In this document: in pieces, positions 8,682 through 17,600 of the stretch
How positions within the stretch are numbered: the first letter of the stretch is position 1
Layout of the letters: every line of letters starts with the position of its first letter
Source of the DNA: CAYWOS01 sp964459985
GTDB taxonomy: Bacteria > Bacillota > Clostridia > Christensenellales > Aristaeellaceae
Direction: 5' to 3'
NCBI GenBank assembly: GCA_964459985.1
Contig: CAYWOS010000031.1
Coordinates: 1 to 30,555 of the forward strand
DNA: 30,555 nt
Translations under genes and position numbers: made by a program
The notes under the pieces: generated by a model
Told to the model about the DNA's origin: nothing
Database searches by the model: none
Seen by the model: only the letters and a program-made list of their open reading frames with translations

Positions 8682-10760
8682 TTACGGTTCGATCTCGATT
8701 TCGAGCGGCTTCGCGCCCACCAGCTCGACCGAACGGCCGTCCGGCTGCGAGCCGCCGACGTACAGCGTCGCCGCGCCGCCGACGGGCACGCGTTCGCCCT
8801 CGTCGTTCACCACGGTGAAGGCGTCCGGGTTGAGCGCGATCACAACGTCCCTGTCCTCGCCCGCCTTGAGGCTGACGCGCTCGAAACCGCACAGCGCCGG
8901 ATGCGGCGGCGCGAAGGCGCTGTCCGATCCGATATAGACCTCGGCGATCTCGTCGGCGTCGTATGCCCCGGCGTTCCGGATATGCACCGTGACGGCGCCG
9001 TTTTCGTACCGCGCGTCGGAATAATCAAACATCGTATAGGACAGCCCGAAGCCGAAGGGATAGAGCGCCTCGCCCTCGAAGTAGCGGTAGGTGTGCCCCG
9101 GCATCGCGTAATCGGTGAACTCGGGCAGGCCGTCGAGATTCCTGTAGAAGGTAACGGGCAGCTTGCCCGAGGGCGACGCTTTGCCGAACACGAGATCGCA
9201 CAGCGCGTCGCCGCCCGCCTGTCCGGGATACCATGCGCAGATCACGGCGTCGCCTTCCTCCACGCGCATGGCGCTGCCGGCGGCGAGCACGGTGATCACG
9301 CGCGTCCCCGTCCTGAGCACGGCGTCAATCAGCGTGCGCTGCGCCTCGGGCAGCTCGAGATCGTTCTTATCGCCCGAGTAATACTGGTTGCCCGTATCGC
9401 CTTCCTCGCCCTCGAGCGTGGCGTCCAGCCCCACGCACAGGATCACGGCGTCGGACAGCTTCGCCACCGCGACGGCCTCGGCGATGCGGTCGTCCTCGCA
9501 GGCGGACAGCCCCGAATCCTTCTTTTTGTAAAGCTGCGAGCCGAGCGCGTACAGCACGCGCGCCTTGCCTTCGCAGGCGCCGCGCACGCCCTGAAGGAAG
9601 GTGACGTACCGCGAGGACTGGCCGTTGTAGTTGCCCTCGAGCGCCTTCTGGCTGTCGGCGTTGGGGCCGATGACGCCGATGGTACTAATCTTGTTCAAAT
9701 CAAGCGGCAGCACGCCGTTGTTCTTGAGCAGCACCATGGATTTCCGCGCCGCCTCGCGCGCCAGAAGATTGTGCTCGTCCGTATCGTTTTCAAGCGGCGA
9801 AATGCCGTTGAACGCGCAGTTTTCGTCGAACAATCCAAGGCGGATGCGCGTGGCCATCAGGCGCGTGCAGGCGAGCGTGATCTGCTCCTCCGTGATCAGG
9901 CCTTCCTTGTACGCGATCATGATGTGCAGATAGGTGTTGCCGCAGTTGAGGTCGCAGCCGTGCTTCATCGCCAGCGCCGCGCTTTGCTCGGCGGTGTCGG
10001 TGACATGGTGATGCTTGTGGAAATCGGAAATCGCCCAGCAGTCGCTGACGAAATGCCCCTCGAAACCCCATTCGCCGCGCAGAATATCGTCAGCGAGCGT
10101 CCGGCTGGCGCAGGCGGGCTCGCCGTTGACGCGGTTGTACGAGCCCATCACGCTTTCGACGTCGGCGTCCTTGACGAGCTTTTCAAAGGCGTACAAATAC
10201 GTTTCGCGCATGTCTTTCTTGCTCGCCTTGGCGTCGAACTGATGGCGGAGCGGCTCCGGCCCCGAGTGCACGGCGTAATGCTTGGCGCAGGCGGCCGATT
10301 TGAGGTACTCGCTGTCGCCCTGAAGACCCCTGACGAATTGCGTGCCCAGCGCCGAGGTCAGATACGGGTCCTCGCCGTAGGTTTCCTGCCCGCGTCCCCA
10401 GCGCGGATCGCGGAAGATGTTGACGTTGGGCGACCAGAAGGTCAGGCCCTTGTAGATATCGTGATCGTTTTCCTGCTGAAAAGCGTTGAATTTGGCGCGG
10501 CCCTCGGTGGAAATCACCGAAGCGATCTCGTACTGGAGCTGTTTGGAAAACATCGCCGCCAGCCCGATCGCCTGCGGGAACACGGTCGCCGTACCGGCGC
10601 GCGCGACGCCGTGCAGCGCCTCGCTCCACCAGTTATAGGACGGGATGCCGAGGCGCGGGATGGCGGGCGCGTCGTAGCGGAGCTGCGAGGCGCGCTCCTC
10701 AAGCGTCATCTGCCCGACGATCAGCGCCGCCTTTTCCATGGCTGTCTTGTGGGTGATCAT
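8682..10760 (-). CDS. Glycoside hydrolase family 3 protein (beta-xylosidase/beta-glucosidase type)
   Basis: This 692-residue retaining GH3 enzyme removes terminal beta-linked sugars. The N-terminal barrel has YNWWSEALHGVA, SPNVNIFRDPRWGRGQETYGEDP and KHYAVHSGPE. The nucleophile should be Asp240 in FVSDCWAI. The second alpha/beta domain has VGLDATLEGEEGD, which likely carries the acid/base Glu. A fibronectin-III-like domain fills roughly the last 110 residues. NWWSEALHG and SDCWA resemble the beta-xylosidase branch, but substrate cannot be fixed from sequence. No signal peptide is present, so the enzyme is probably cytoplasmic and acts on imported oligosaccharides. The ATG at 10760 has AAGGAGG six bases before it. 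It is the second gene after the GH2 gene (58 bp gap, no terminator), so the two are probably co-transcribed. Confidence 0.93.
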   Translation of the reverse strand: MITHKTAMEKAALIVGQMTLEERASQLRYDAPAIPRLGIPSYNWWSEALHGVARAGTATVFPQAIGLAAMFSKQLQYEIASVISTEGRAKFNAFQQENDHDIYKGLTFWSPNVNIFRDPRWGRGQETYGEDPYLTSALGTQFVRGLQGDSEYLKSAACAKHYAVHSGPEPLRHQFDAKASKKDMRETYLYAFEKLVKDADVESVMGSYNRVNGEPACASRTLADDILRGEWGFEGHFVSDCWAISDFHKHHHVTDTAEQSAALAMKHGCDLNCGNTYLHIMIAYKEGLITEEQITLACTRLMATRIRLGLFDENCAFNGISPLENDTDEHNLLAREAARKSMVLLKNNGVLPLDLNKISTIGVIGPNADSQKALEGNYNGQSSRYVTFLQGVRGACEGKARVLYALGSQLYKKKDSGLSACEDDRIAEAVAVAKLSDAVILCVGLDATLEGEEGDTGNQYYSGDKNDLELPEAQRTLIDAVLRTGTRVITVLAAGSAMRVEEGDAVICAWYPGQAGGDALCDLVFGKASPSGKLPVTFYRNLDGLPEFTDYAMPGHTYRYFEGEALYPFGFGLSYTMFDYSDARYENGAVTVHIRNAGAYDADEIAEVYIGSDSAFAPPHPALCGFERVSLKAGEDRDVVIALNPDAFTVVNDEGERVPVGGAATLYVGGSQPDGRSVELVGAKPLEIEIEP

Positions 10761-10818
10761 GGGATTCCTCCTTATTCCTTCGTGAGATGAATCCTATCGG
10801 TAGGAACGCGCGCCGGCC

Positions 10819-13800
10819 TCACGCGTTTTCGGGGCGTTTGAAGACAAAGCCCTTGATGTGAATTTTGTCGTAGGCGACGACGCACAGCGTGCGCACGCCC
10901 TTGAGCCGGCGCGGAAGCAGATAGGTTTCTTCCTGATACGTGTTCCAGACAGAGGGCTTCCGATAGGGATAGCGGCCGAGCATGTCGCCGCCTTCGGGCA
11001 AGCCGTCCCACAATTCGATTTCGTACGTGTCGCCCGTCAGCGCGAAAACGGGCAGGGTGATCTCGTCCGAGCCGATATCGCCGAAATCGACGCGCTCAAA
11101 ACCGAACATGCCCCTTTCGCCGATCGGCGTGGACAGCCCGCGCTCGTTGCCGCTCACGATCGCGCCCTCCCTGATCGTGGCGAGCGAGGCGGATACGAAC
11201 CGGTAGGGATCAAGGTTCGCCTCGCCCAGCCCCGAAACCGTGTAAAACAGCGTGGAGATCACGCGCGGGTGCGATGCGAAATTGTTCGCCGTGCAGCGCA
11301 GGCAGAACTCGCCGTCGCCCAGCGCCGTAACGCGCGCTGTCAGGCCGTCCGCCTCGACCGATGCGATGTTGGCGTCCGCGCCCGAAAGCGTCGACACGCG
11401 CCAGTTGATCTCCTGATGATCGGCGTTCGGCGGGAAAACGTCGGCGCGCACGACGTCGCACGGACGCCCGGCGGTCAGGCGAAAGCCGCCTTGGGAGACG
11501 AGCGACAGCTTGCGGATGAAGATTTCGTCGCGGTCGGTCACGGGCAGATCCTTGTTTTCCTCCATCACGGCGACGCCCTCGCGCGGCGTCGCGGGCAGCG
11601 CGGCAAAGCGCGCCGCGGCGGTCGGGAACGTCCTGCCCGAAACGGTCAGATCGATCGCCCCCGCTTCCTTGGTCGCGGCGATCATAACGAGCAGCCTGCC
11701 GCCGAACAAGCGGCGCGACGTACCCTTGTAGCTGTCGTCATCGGTGCTGTCGCCGTTGTCGAGGCCGACCAGCCTGCCCGCGCCCGATACCGCGACGCGC
11801 ACGCGGTCGACGGCGTTCTCGACGGTGCGGCCGTCCGCGTCCTTCGCCGCCAGCGTGACGAAGAGCATGTCCTCGCCGTCGGCTGAAAGCGAAGGCCGGT
11901 CGGATGTGATCTCGATTCGCGCCGTATCGCCGAAGCTCGCCCGTTCGTCCGTAGCGATCAGGCGTCCCGCGCCGTCGTACGCCTCGGCGCGCAGCACGCC
12001 CGCGCGATAGGGCGCGCGCCAGCGAAGGCGGACGAACGGGTCGCGCGCGCGGTCGAAGGTCTTTTCGCCGAGCAATTCCCCGTTGAGAAGCAGCCTCACG
12101 CGCGCGCCCGTCGTGCAGACCAGAATATCGATCATCTGCCCGTCGTTCCAGTCCCAGTACGGCGCGATATGCACCATCGGCGCGTCGGTCCACATCGCCT
12201 GATACGCGTAGAAAGTATCCTTGGGGAAGCCCGCCGTGTCGATTTGTCCGAAATAGGAATTCTTGGTTTTGTACGGCGTCGGCTCGCCGATGTAGTCGAA
12301 CCCCGACCACACGAACTGCCCCATGCTGAAGGGCGTGTCGCGATCCTCGGTCAGCATGGCATCCAGGCTCTGCGCGCCCCAGCTGGTGGCGCCGTTGCCG
12401 AGCGAGGAGCATTGAAGGTCGTCGTCGGCAAGCGAGGGCAAATCGGCGGGAAAGTGATACACGTTGCGGCTCTGCACGATCGAACCCGTTTCCGAGCCGT
12501 AGATCACCCAATCGGGATGCTTTTCGTGGTGTTTCCGATACAGCCGTTCGGTGTAGTTATACCCGACAATCCCGATCTCTTCCGCCGCGCGCTGCGTGTT
12601 CTCCCATGTAAGGTAGTTGCTGCCGAACGTGACGGGCGCGTTGCCGAGCGGATCGTGCTTACGCACCTCGTCGCGCAGGAAGCGCGCGGTTTGAATCCCG
12701 CGCTCGCCGGCGTGCGTATCATAAATCTCGTTGCCGATGGAAAACAGGATCACCGAAGGGTGATTGCGGTCGCGCCGGACCCAGCTCGCGACGTCGCGCG
12801 CCGCCCATTGCCCGAAAAAGCGCGCGTAGTCATACGTCGTCTTGGGCGACTCCCACATGTCAAACGCCTCGTCGATCAGCAAAACGCCCATTTCGTCGCA
12901 CAGTTCGACCAGCTCGACCGACGGCATGTTGTGGCTGGTGCGGATGGCGTTGACGCCCATTGATTGAAGCAGGGCAATCTGCCGCCGCGTCGCCGCGCGG
13001 TTGACCGCCGCGCCGAGCGCGCCCAGATCGTGATGCATGCATACGCCGTGCAGCTTGACGGCGCGGCCGTTGAGCAGAAAGCCGCGATTCGGATCAAACG
13101 CCGTTTCCCGCAGGCCGAAAACCGTCGATACGCCATCGACGATTGCGCCGCGCGCGAGCAGGCGCGTCGTCACGCGGAACACGCGCGGGCTGTCCGTATC
13201 CCAGCGCTCGCCGTCGGGCAGTTCGATCGTCTGCCGCGCGCCGCCGACGATCGTGCGGCTGACGCCGGCGGGCGAAACGATCTCATGGCAGATCTCGCCG
13301 TCAAACGCGTCGCCGGCAATCTCGGTATCGAGCGTCACCCGCCACGTACGCCCGAGGAAATCGGCGTGGATATACACGCCGTCGGTCGGGAGATACACCG
13401 TCGGCACGGACAGAAGCCAGACCGAGCGGTACAGCCCCGCGCCCGAATACCAGCGCGAGTTGGGGGACTGATAGACGGTGCGGACGACAATTTCGTTGTT
13501 ATCCCCGGAAAGGAAATCGGTCACGTCGATCTCGAAGGTCGAATAGCCGTACTTCCACTCCCCCGCCGCCTCGCCGTTCACGAACACCGCGGTGTCCATG
13601 TACGCGCCTTCAAAGCGGATGATGCGCCGTCCCGACGCGGGCTTTCCGCCGATATCGCGGCGATACCAGCCCATGCCGTCCCGGTACAGGTTCCGGCTGT
13701 CGCCAATCAAATAATCGTGAGGCAGCGAAACGCCCTGCCATTCCGTCGCGGTGAGCGCGGCGGCAAGCGGCGTATTCAGCGGCGTATGCAGGAATCGCCA

Positions 13801-13833
13801 GCCTTCGTTGATGCGTCGCGCGCGGTGCCTCAT
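10819..13833 (-). CDS. Glycoside hydrolase family 2 protein (beta-galactosidase type)
   Basis: This enzyme is 1,004 residues from the ATG at 13833. It has the N-terminal jelly-roll (INEGWRF, SLPHDY, WYRRDI, FEGAYMDTAVFVNG), an Ig-like domain, and a TIM barrel from about residue 285 with MHHDLGALGAAVN and IRTSHN. The acid/base is Glu369 in FSIGNEIYD, and the nucleophile is probably Glu448 in YGSETGS. Further Ig-like and jelly-roll domains follow, as in the long DUF4982-type GH2 enzymes. The frame stays open to 13920, but that ATG lies upstream of the promoter (13871-13898). The ATG at 13833 has GGAGG six bases before it, so it is the real start. No signal peptide is present. It is likely a cytoplasmic exo-beta-galactosidase, although beta-glucuronidase or another GH2 specificity is possible. 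Confidence 0.92.
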   Translation of the reverse strand: MRHRARRINEGWRFLHTPLNTPLAAALTATEWQGVSLPHDYLIGDSRNLYRDGMGWYRRDIGGKPASGRRIIRFEGAYMDTAVFVNGEAAGEWKYGYSTFEIDVTDFLSGDNNEIVVRTVYQSPNSRWYSGAGLYRSVWLLSVPTVYLPTDGVYIHADFLGRTWRVTLDTEIAGDAFDGEICHEIVSPAGVSRTIVGGARQTIELPDGERWDTDSPRVFRVTTRLLARGAIVDGVSTVFGLRETAFDPNRGFLLNGRAVKLHGVCMHHDLGALGAAVNRAATRRQIALLQSMGVNAIRTSHNMPSVELVELCDEMGVLLIDEAFDMWESPKTTYDYARFFGQWAARDVASWVRRDRNHPSVILFSIGNEIYDTHAGERGIQTARFLRDEVRKHDPLGNAPVTFGSNYLTWENTQRAAEEIGIVGYNYTERLYRKHHEKHPDWVIYGSETGSIVQSRNVYHFPADLPSLADDDLQCSSLGNGATSWGAQSLDAMLTEDRDTPFSMGQFVWSGFDYIGEPTPYKTKNSYFGQIDTAGFPKDTFYAYQAMWTDAPMVHIAPYWDWNDGQMIDILVCTTGARVRLLLNGELLGEKTFDRARDPFVRLRWRAPYRAGVLRAEAYDGAGRLIATDERASFGDTARIEITSDRPSLSADGEDMLFVTLAAKDADGRTVENAVDRVRVAVSGAGRLVGLDNGDSTDDDSYKGTSRRLFGGRLLVMIAATKEAGAIDLTVSGRTFPTAAARFAALPATPREGVAVMEENKDLPVTDRDEIFIRKLSLVSQGGFRLTAGRPCDVVRADVFPPNADHQEINWRVSTLSGADANIASVEADGLTARVTALGDGEFCLRCTANNFASHPRVISTLFYTVSGLGEANLDPYRFVSASLATIREGAIVSGNERGLSTPIGERGMFGFERVDFGDIGSDEITLPVFALTGDTYEIELWDGLPEGGDMLGRYPYRKPSVWNTYQEETYLLPRRLKGVRTLCVVAYDKIHIKGFVFKRPENA

Positions 13834-13870
13834 CTCTGTCCTCCATAGCGGCGTCGTCTCTTTTTTTCCC

Positions 13871-13898
13871 ATTATGCACAAACGCCCCCGTCTGTCAA
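13871..13898 (-). promoter_or_regulatory. Promoter of the GH2-GH3 operon
   Basis: On the minus strand, TTGACA (13893-13898) and CATAAT (13871-13876) are 16 bp apart. The predicted start near 13864 leaves a leader of only about 30 nt to the ATG at 13833. This excludes the longer in-frame start at 13920. Confidence 0.8.
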
Positions 13899-13905
13899 GC
13901 GGGAG

Positions 13906-13934
13906 GCGTAAAAAGCGCAATATTTGCGTAAAAC
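13906..13934. promoter_or_regulatory. Possible regulator site upstream of the GH2-GH3 promoter
   Basis: About 8 bp upstream of the -35 box lies CGCAA-TAT-TTGCG (13916-13928), a perfect 5 bp inverted repeat. It is embedded between two direct copies of GCGTAAAA (13906-13913 and 13926-13933). The composition and location suit an activator or LacI/AraC-type site, but no regulator gene for this operon is in view and the assignment is inference. Confidence 0.35.
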
Positions 13935-13945
13935 CGCGCCCATTT

Positions 13946-14671
13946 TCAGGGATTGAGCGGCGAGCCGTATATGCGCGCGACCTCCTCCGTTTCCCTGCCG
14001 TCCTCGCCGCGCAGGACGAGCGGCGGCGCGACGGTCAGCCCGGGGCGCGCGTCCCGGACGCAGCGAATCAGGCAGAGGTAGGCGTCCTTCGAGGGCTTGC
14101 CGTATACGAACCGCAGCGCCTTGGGCTCGAGCCTGCGCGCGCGCAGGAGCGGCAGAAGCGTCATGATCCGCCCCGCCGGGTAGCAAAGCGCAAAACGCCC
14201 GTGATAGGACAGCAGGGCGGCGGCGAGGGAGGCAAGCTCGGCGAGCGTGCGGTCGGGCGCGTGTTTTGCATCGTTCCCGGGCGCGGGAAAATACGGCGGA
14301 TTGCTCACGACGAGCGAATACGCGCCCGCCGGAAGCATCGAGCGCGCCCGGGCGAACGAAGCGCGGTATATCCTGATCCGATCGGTCAGGCCGTTTAGCT
14401 GAACGCTCCGCGCCGCGCGGTCCGCCGCCTCGGCGTCGCGTTCGACGCCGTCGCAGAAGATATCGGGGCAGCGCCCGTACAAAAGGAGCGGCAGGATGCC
14501 GTCGCCCGCGCCCAGATCGCATACCCGGTCGCCGCGCCTGACGCCCGCGAAGTCAGCGAGCAGCACGCTGTCGACGGTATAGGCGTACGCGCCCGGCGCG
14601 CGGATGATAGTAAGACCCGCGCGCTGTAAATCTTCCGGCCGCTCGCCGTCCCTGATCAGATCGCTGTTCAC
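13946..14671 (-). CDS. TrmN6-like tRNA (adenine-N6)-methyltransferase (COG4123 type)
   Basis: This 241-residue Rossmann-fold methyltransferase has SAM motif I CDLGAGDGILPLLL and the N6-adenine motif NPPYF in VVSNPPYF. Its C-terminal segment PSKDAYLCLIRCVRDARPG...APPLVLRGEDG is characteristic of the TrmN6/YabB family, which methylates A37 of tRNA1(Val). I place the start at GTG 14671, which overlaps the stop of the upstream SpoIID-type gene as GTGA. The frame is open further upstream but would then read deep inside the SpoIID gene with non-homologous sequence. The GTG has no clear Shine-Dalgarno site, so translation probably depends on coupling. In other Firmicutes this gene usually neighbours rsmI, so the partner here is unusual. 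Confidence 0.87.
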   Translation of the reverse strand: MNSDLIRDGERPEDLQRAGLTIIRAPGAYAYTVDSVLLADFAGVRRGDRVCDLGAGDGILPLLLYGRCPDIFCDGVERDAEAADRAARSVQLNGLTDRIRIYRASFARARSMLPAGAYSLVVSNPPYFPAPGNDAKHAPDRTLAELASLAAALLSYHGRFALCYPAGRIMTLLPLLRARRLEPKALRFVYGKPSKDAYLCLIRCVRDARPGLTVAPPLVLRGEDGRETEEVARIYGSPLNP

Positions 14672-17600
14672 GGATTGATTGTCAGATAGCCCTTGAGGCA
14701 GTAGCCGCGCTCGCCCTCGTGCTCGATATAGCACCAGTGTTCGCCGAGCTCGAGCACGATCAGATAATCGTTCGCCGGCATTTGCTTGACGACGGCCGCG
14801 TTCAGGGAGCACCCGGCGCGCAGGTTCAGGTACGTGCCGCCTACGGGCGATATGCGCGCCGTGACGGGAATGGGCAGCGCGGCGAGCGTGGGATCGCGCG
14901 CGTCGTCGTCCGCCGTCTGTCCGGCGGGCGGCGATGCGGTCTGCGCCGCCGAAAGCGTCAGGAATTTAGTCATGACATAACCGGTATAGCCGTTATAGCT
15001 TGTCTGCGTCCATGTCGCGCCGTAGCTGAGCACGGGGATCGTCGCGTACTGCGGAATGGTGGTCATGACGCGCGCGCCGTCGCTCGCGCGCTCGCGCAGG
15101 TTGAGCGAGCCCTTCTGCGTGGTGACGCGGGCGTAGGCCGCGCCGGTCTGCGCGGGCGGCGTCGGCGTCGGCGTCGCGCTCGGCGCGGCGGGCGAGGACA
15201 CGAGCGTCAGGAAGCTCGTCATGACATACCCGGTATAGCCGTTGTACGACGTGCCGCACCACGAAGCGCCGTACGACGTCAACGTGACGGTTTCGCCGCG
15301 CGGAATGGTGGTCAGCACGCGCGCGCCGCCGTCCGCGCGCTCGCGCAGGTTCAGCGAACCCGAGCGCGTGGTGACGCGGGCGTAGCGCGCGCCGTAGGCG
15401 GGCGCGGGCGTCGGCGTCGGAGAGGGCGTCGGCGTCGCGCTCGGCGCGGCGGGCGTCGATACGAAGGTCAAAAAGCTGGTCATCACATAGCCGGTGTAGC
15501 CGGCGTAGCGCGTCATGCACCACGAAGCGCCGTACCGGTCGATGGCAATGTAGGAATTGCGCGGAATGGTGGTCAACACGCGCGCGCCGCCGTTGTCCGC
15601 CTCGCGCAGATTGAGCGAGCCCGAGCGCGTGGTGACCTTCGCGTAGGCCGCGCCGGTCTGCGCGGGCGGCGTCGGCGTCGGCGTCGCGGCGGGGGCGGCG
15701 GTGACGCCCGTCTGCGTCAGCGTCAGGTATTTTGTCATAACGTAACCGCTTTTGCCGTTGTAGCTGGTGGCGCACCAATCGCTCCCGTACTGGGTCAGCG
15801 CGATCATCGTGCCCTTGGGAATGTACGCGAGGATTTTCGATGTGGCGGATCGGTCGCTGCGCAGGTTCAGAGAGCTGGAGTTGGTGGTGACTTTCGCGTA
15901 AAGCGCGCCCGGATCGGGCGTTTGCGTGGGGACGGCAACGAATGCGCCGAAGGTGATGTACTTGCTCATGGCGTAGCCGCGAATGCCCTGATACCGCACC
16001 GTCGACCACTCGGCGCCGCGCGATTCGACAATCATGGTGGATTTGCCCGGCATTTCGAGCATCAGCGCGCCCGAGAGGTTGGGCGCGGCGCGCAGATTGA
16101 GCGCGGTATACGACGTCACGGTCGCGTAGCTCTCGCCCGGCGCGGGCGAATCCGCCGCCGTCTGCGCCGTCGTCCTGCCCGTCGGCGTCAGCGCGCTCGT
16201 GAGCGCGTACCCCGTCATTTTGTTATAACGGATCATCGTCCACGCGCCGCTTTTCGACAGCATGGCGACCTCGGCGCCGGCCGGCAGCGAGGCGGCGATA
16301 TAGCCCGACGTGCTGGCGGTGCAGCGAAGCGGCGTCGCCGAAGAAACGACCGCGCCCACGGCGTCGGGGCTGACGCCCTCCGTCCCGCCCGCGCCCGACA
16401 GCGTAATATAGTCGGTATGGACATACCCCGCGATCATGCCGCGCTGGATGTACGCCCATTTGCCCGTGACGCCGAGCACGGGCAGCGTTTCTCCGATATT
16501 GAGCGTGGCGAGCACGCGGCCGTTCTGATCGGCGCTCTCGCGGAAATTGAGCGTCGTTTTCACGACAGCCCAGCCGTAAAGTACGGTGGGCGCAATCGTC
16601 GGCGAGGACGGCACCTCGCCCGATACGGCGAGCGAATCCTTGAGCGCGTAGCCCGCCAGACGCCCGTAGCTGACCAGATAATAGTCGCCCGACTGGCCGT
16701 GGACGTTGACGGCGGCGCTGTTGGGCAGGGAGCACAGCACGTCGCCGGTCGTCTCGGCGCTCGCGCGAAGCGGCAGGGTATAATCGGACGAAATCAGGCG
16801 CACGACGCCGGTGCAGCCCGTGCCGCCGACGATCTCGGCGGGGCTTTCGGGAATAATCTGCTCGGTGCTGTCGCCGCCCTCGACGACGGGGCTCAATATC
16901 GATCGCGTGAGCGTGTACTGCGTGCGCCGGCAGCCGGTATAATAGAAGGCGAGGATCTGATCGTAGGTATAGCCCATGTTCGCCATCTGCATCGCGCCGT
17001 TTTGCGACATGCCGATCCCGTGGCCGTAGCGCCGCGCGCGCACGACAAAGCCGCCCGATACGGCGTCGACCGTCCACAATTCGTTGTCGCCCGAATTGAT
17101 GGACATGTTGAGCTGCTCCTCCAATTCGGTGAAGATATCAAAGGTCAGCGTGCCCGAATAGCTCGCGCCGTTCAGCGAGTAAACAACCGATAAATCGAGC
17201 TTGGTATACAGGCGGCTGGGCGACAGGTACTTGGGCGTGTGCGGCACGGCGGCGCTGATGCGCGTGACCGAAGCGCCGTATCCGAACGCGGCGGCCGCCT
17301 TGCTTGCCAGTATCGCGCCGAACGCGCTGTTGCCCTGCGCGCCCGAGGCGTTGATCGTGAAGGAGCGCACGCGCGCGCCCGCGCTCATGAGATCATAGGG
17401 ATCGTCCTTGACGGAAAGATAGCCGTTCGCCGTATTGTTCCATGCGTTCTTGACCGATTCGGTCTGCCCGCCGTTGGAGGCGGTATAGTAGGTGGCGGTG
17501 AAATCAGAGCCGTTCATCGAAACGATGCCCTTGGTCTGATCGACGGCGGAAACGCAGTTCGCGTTGCCCGACGGCGTGCCGCGATACACCTGATCGCCCG

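Noticed and set aside
8634..10790. Plus-strand open frame of 718 codons over the GH3 gene
   Set aside because: It is antisense to a complete GH3 enzyme with catalytic motifs and has no ribosome-binding site or recognisable domain.
13834..13920. 29-residue N-terminal extension of the GH2 enzyme
   Set aside because: It would need translation from upstream of the promoter at 13871-13898. The ATG at 13833 has a well-placed GGAGG and begins the conserved domain.
14719..17193. Plus-strand open frame of 824 codons over the SH3b array
   Set aside because: It is an Arg/Ala/Gly-rich mirror of the repeat DNA, antisense to a convincing secreted protein.
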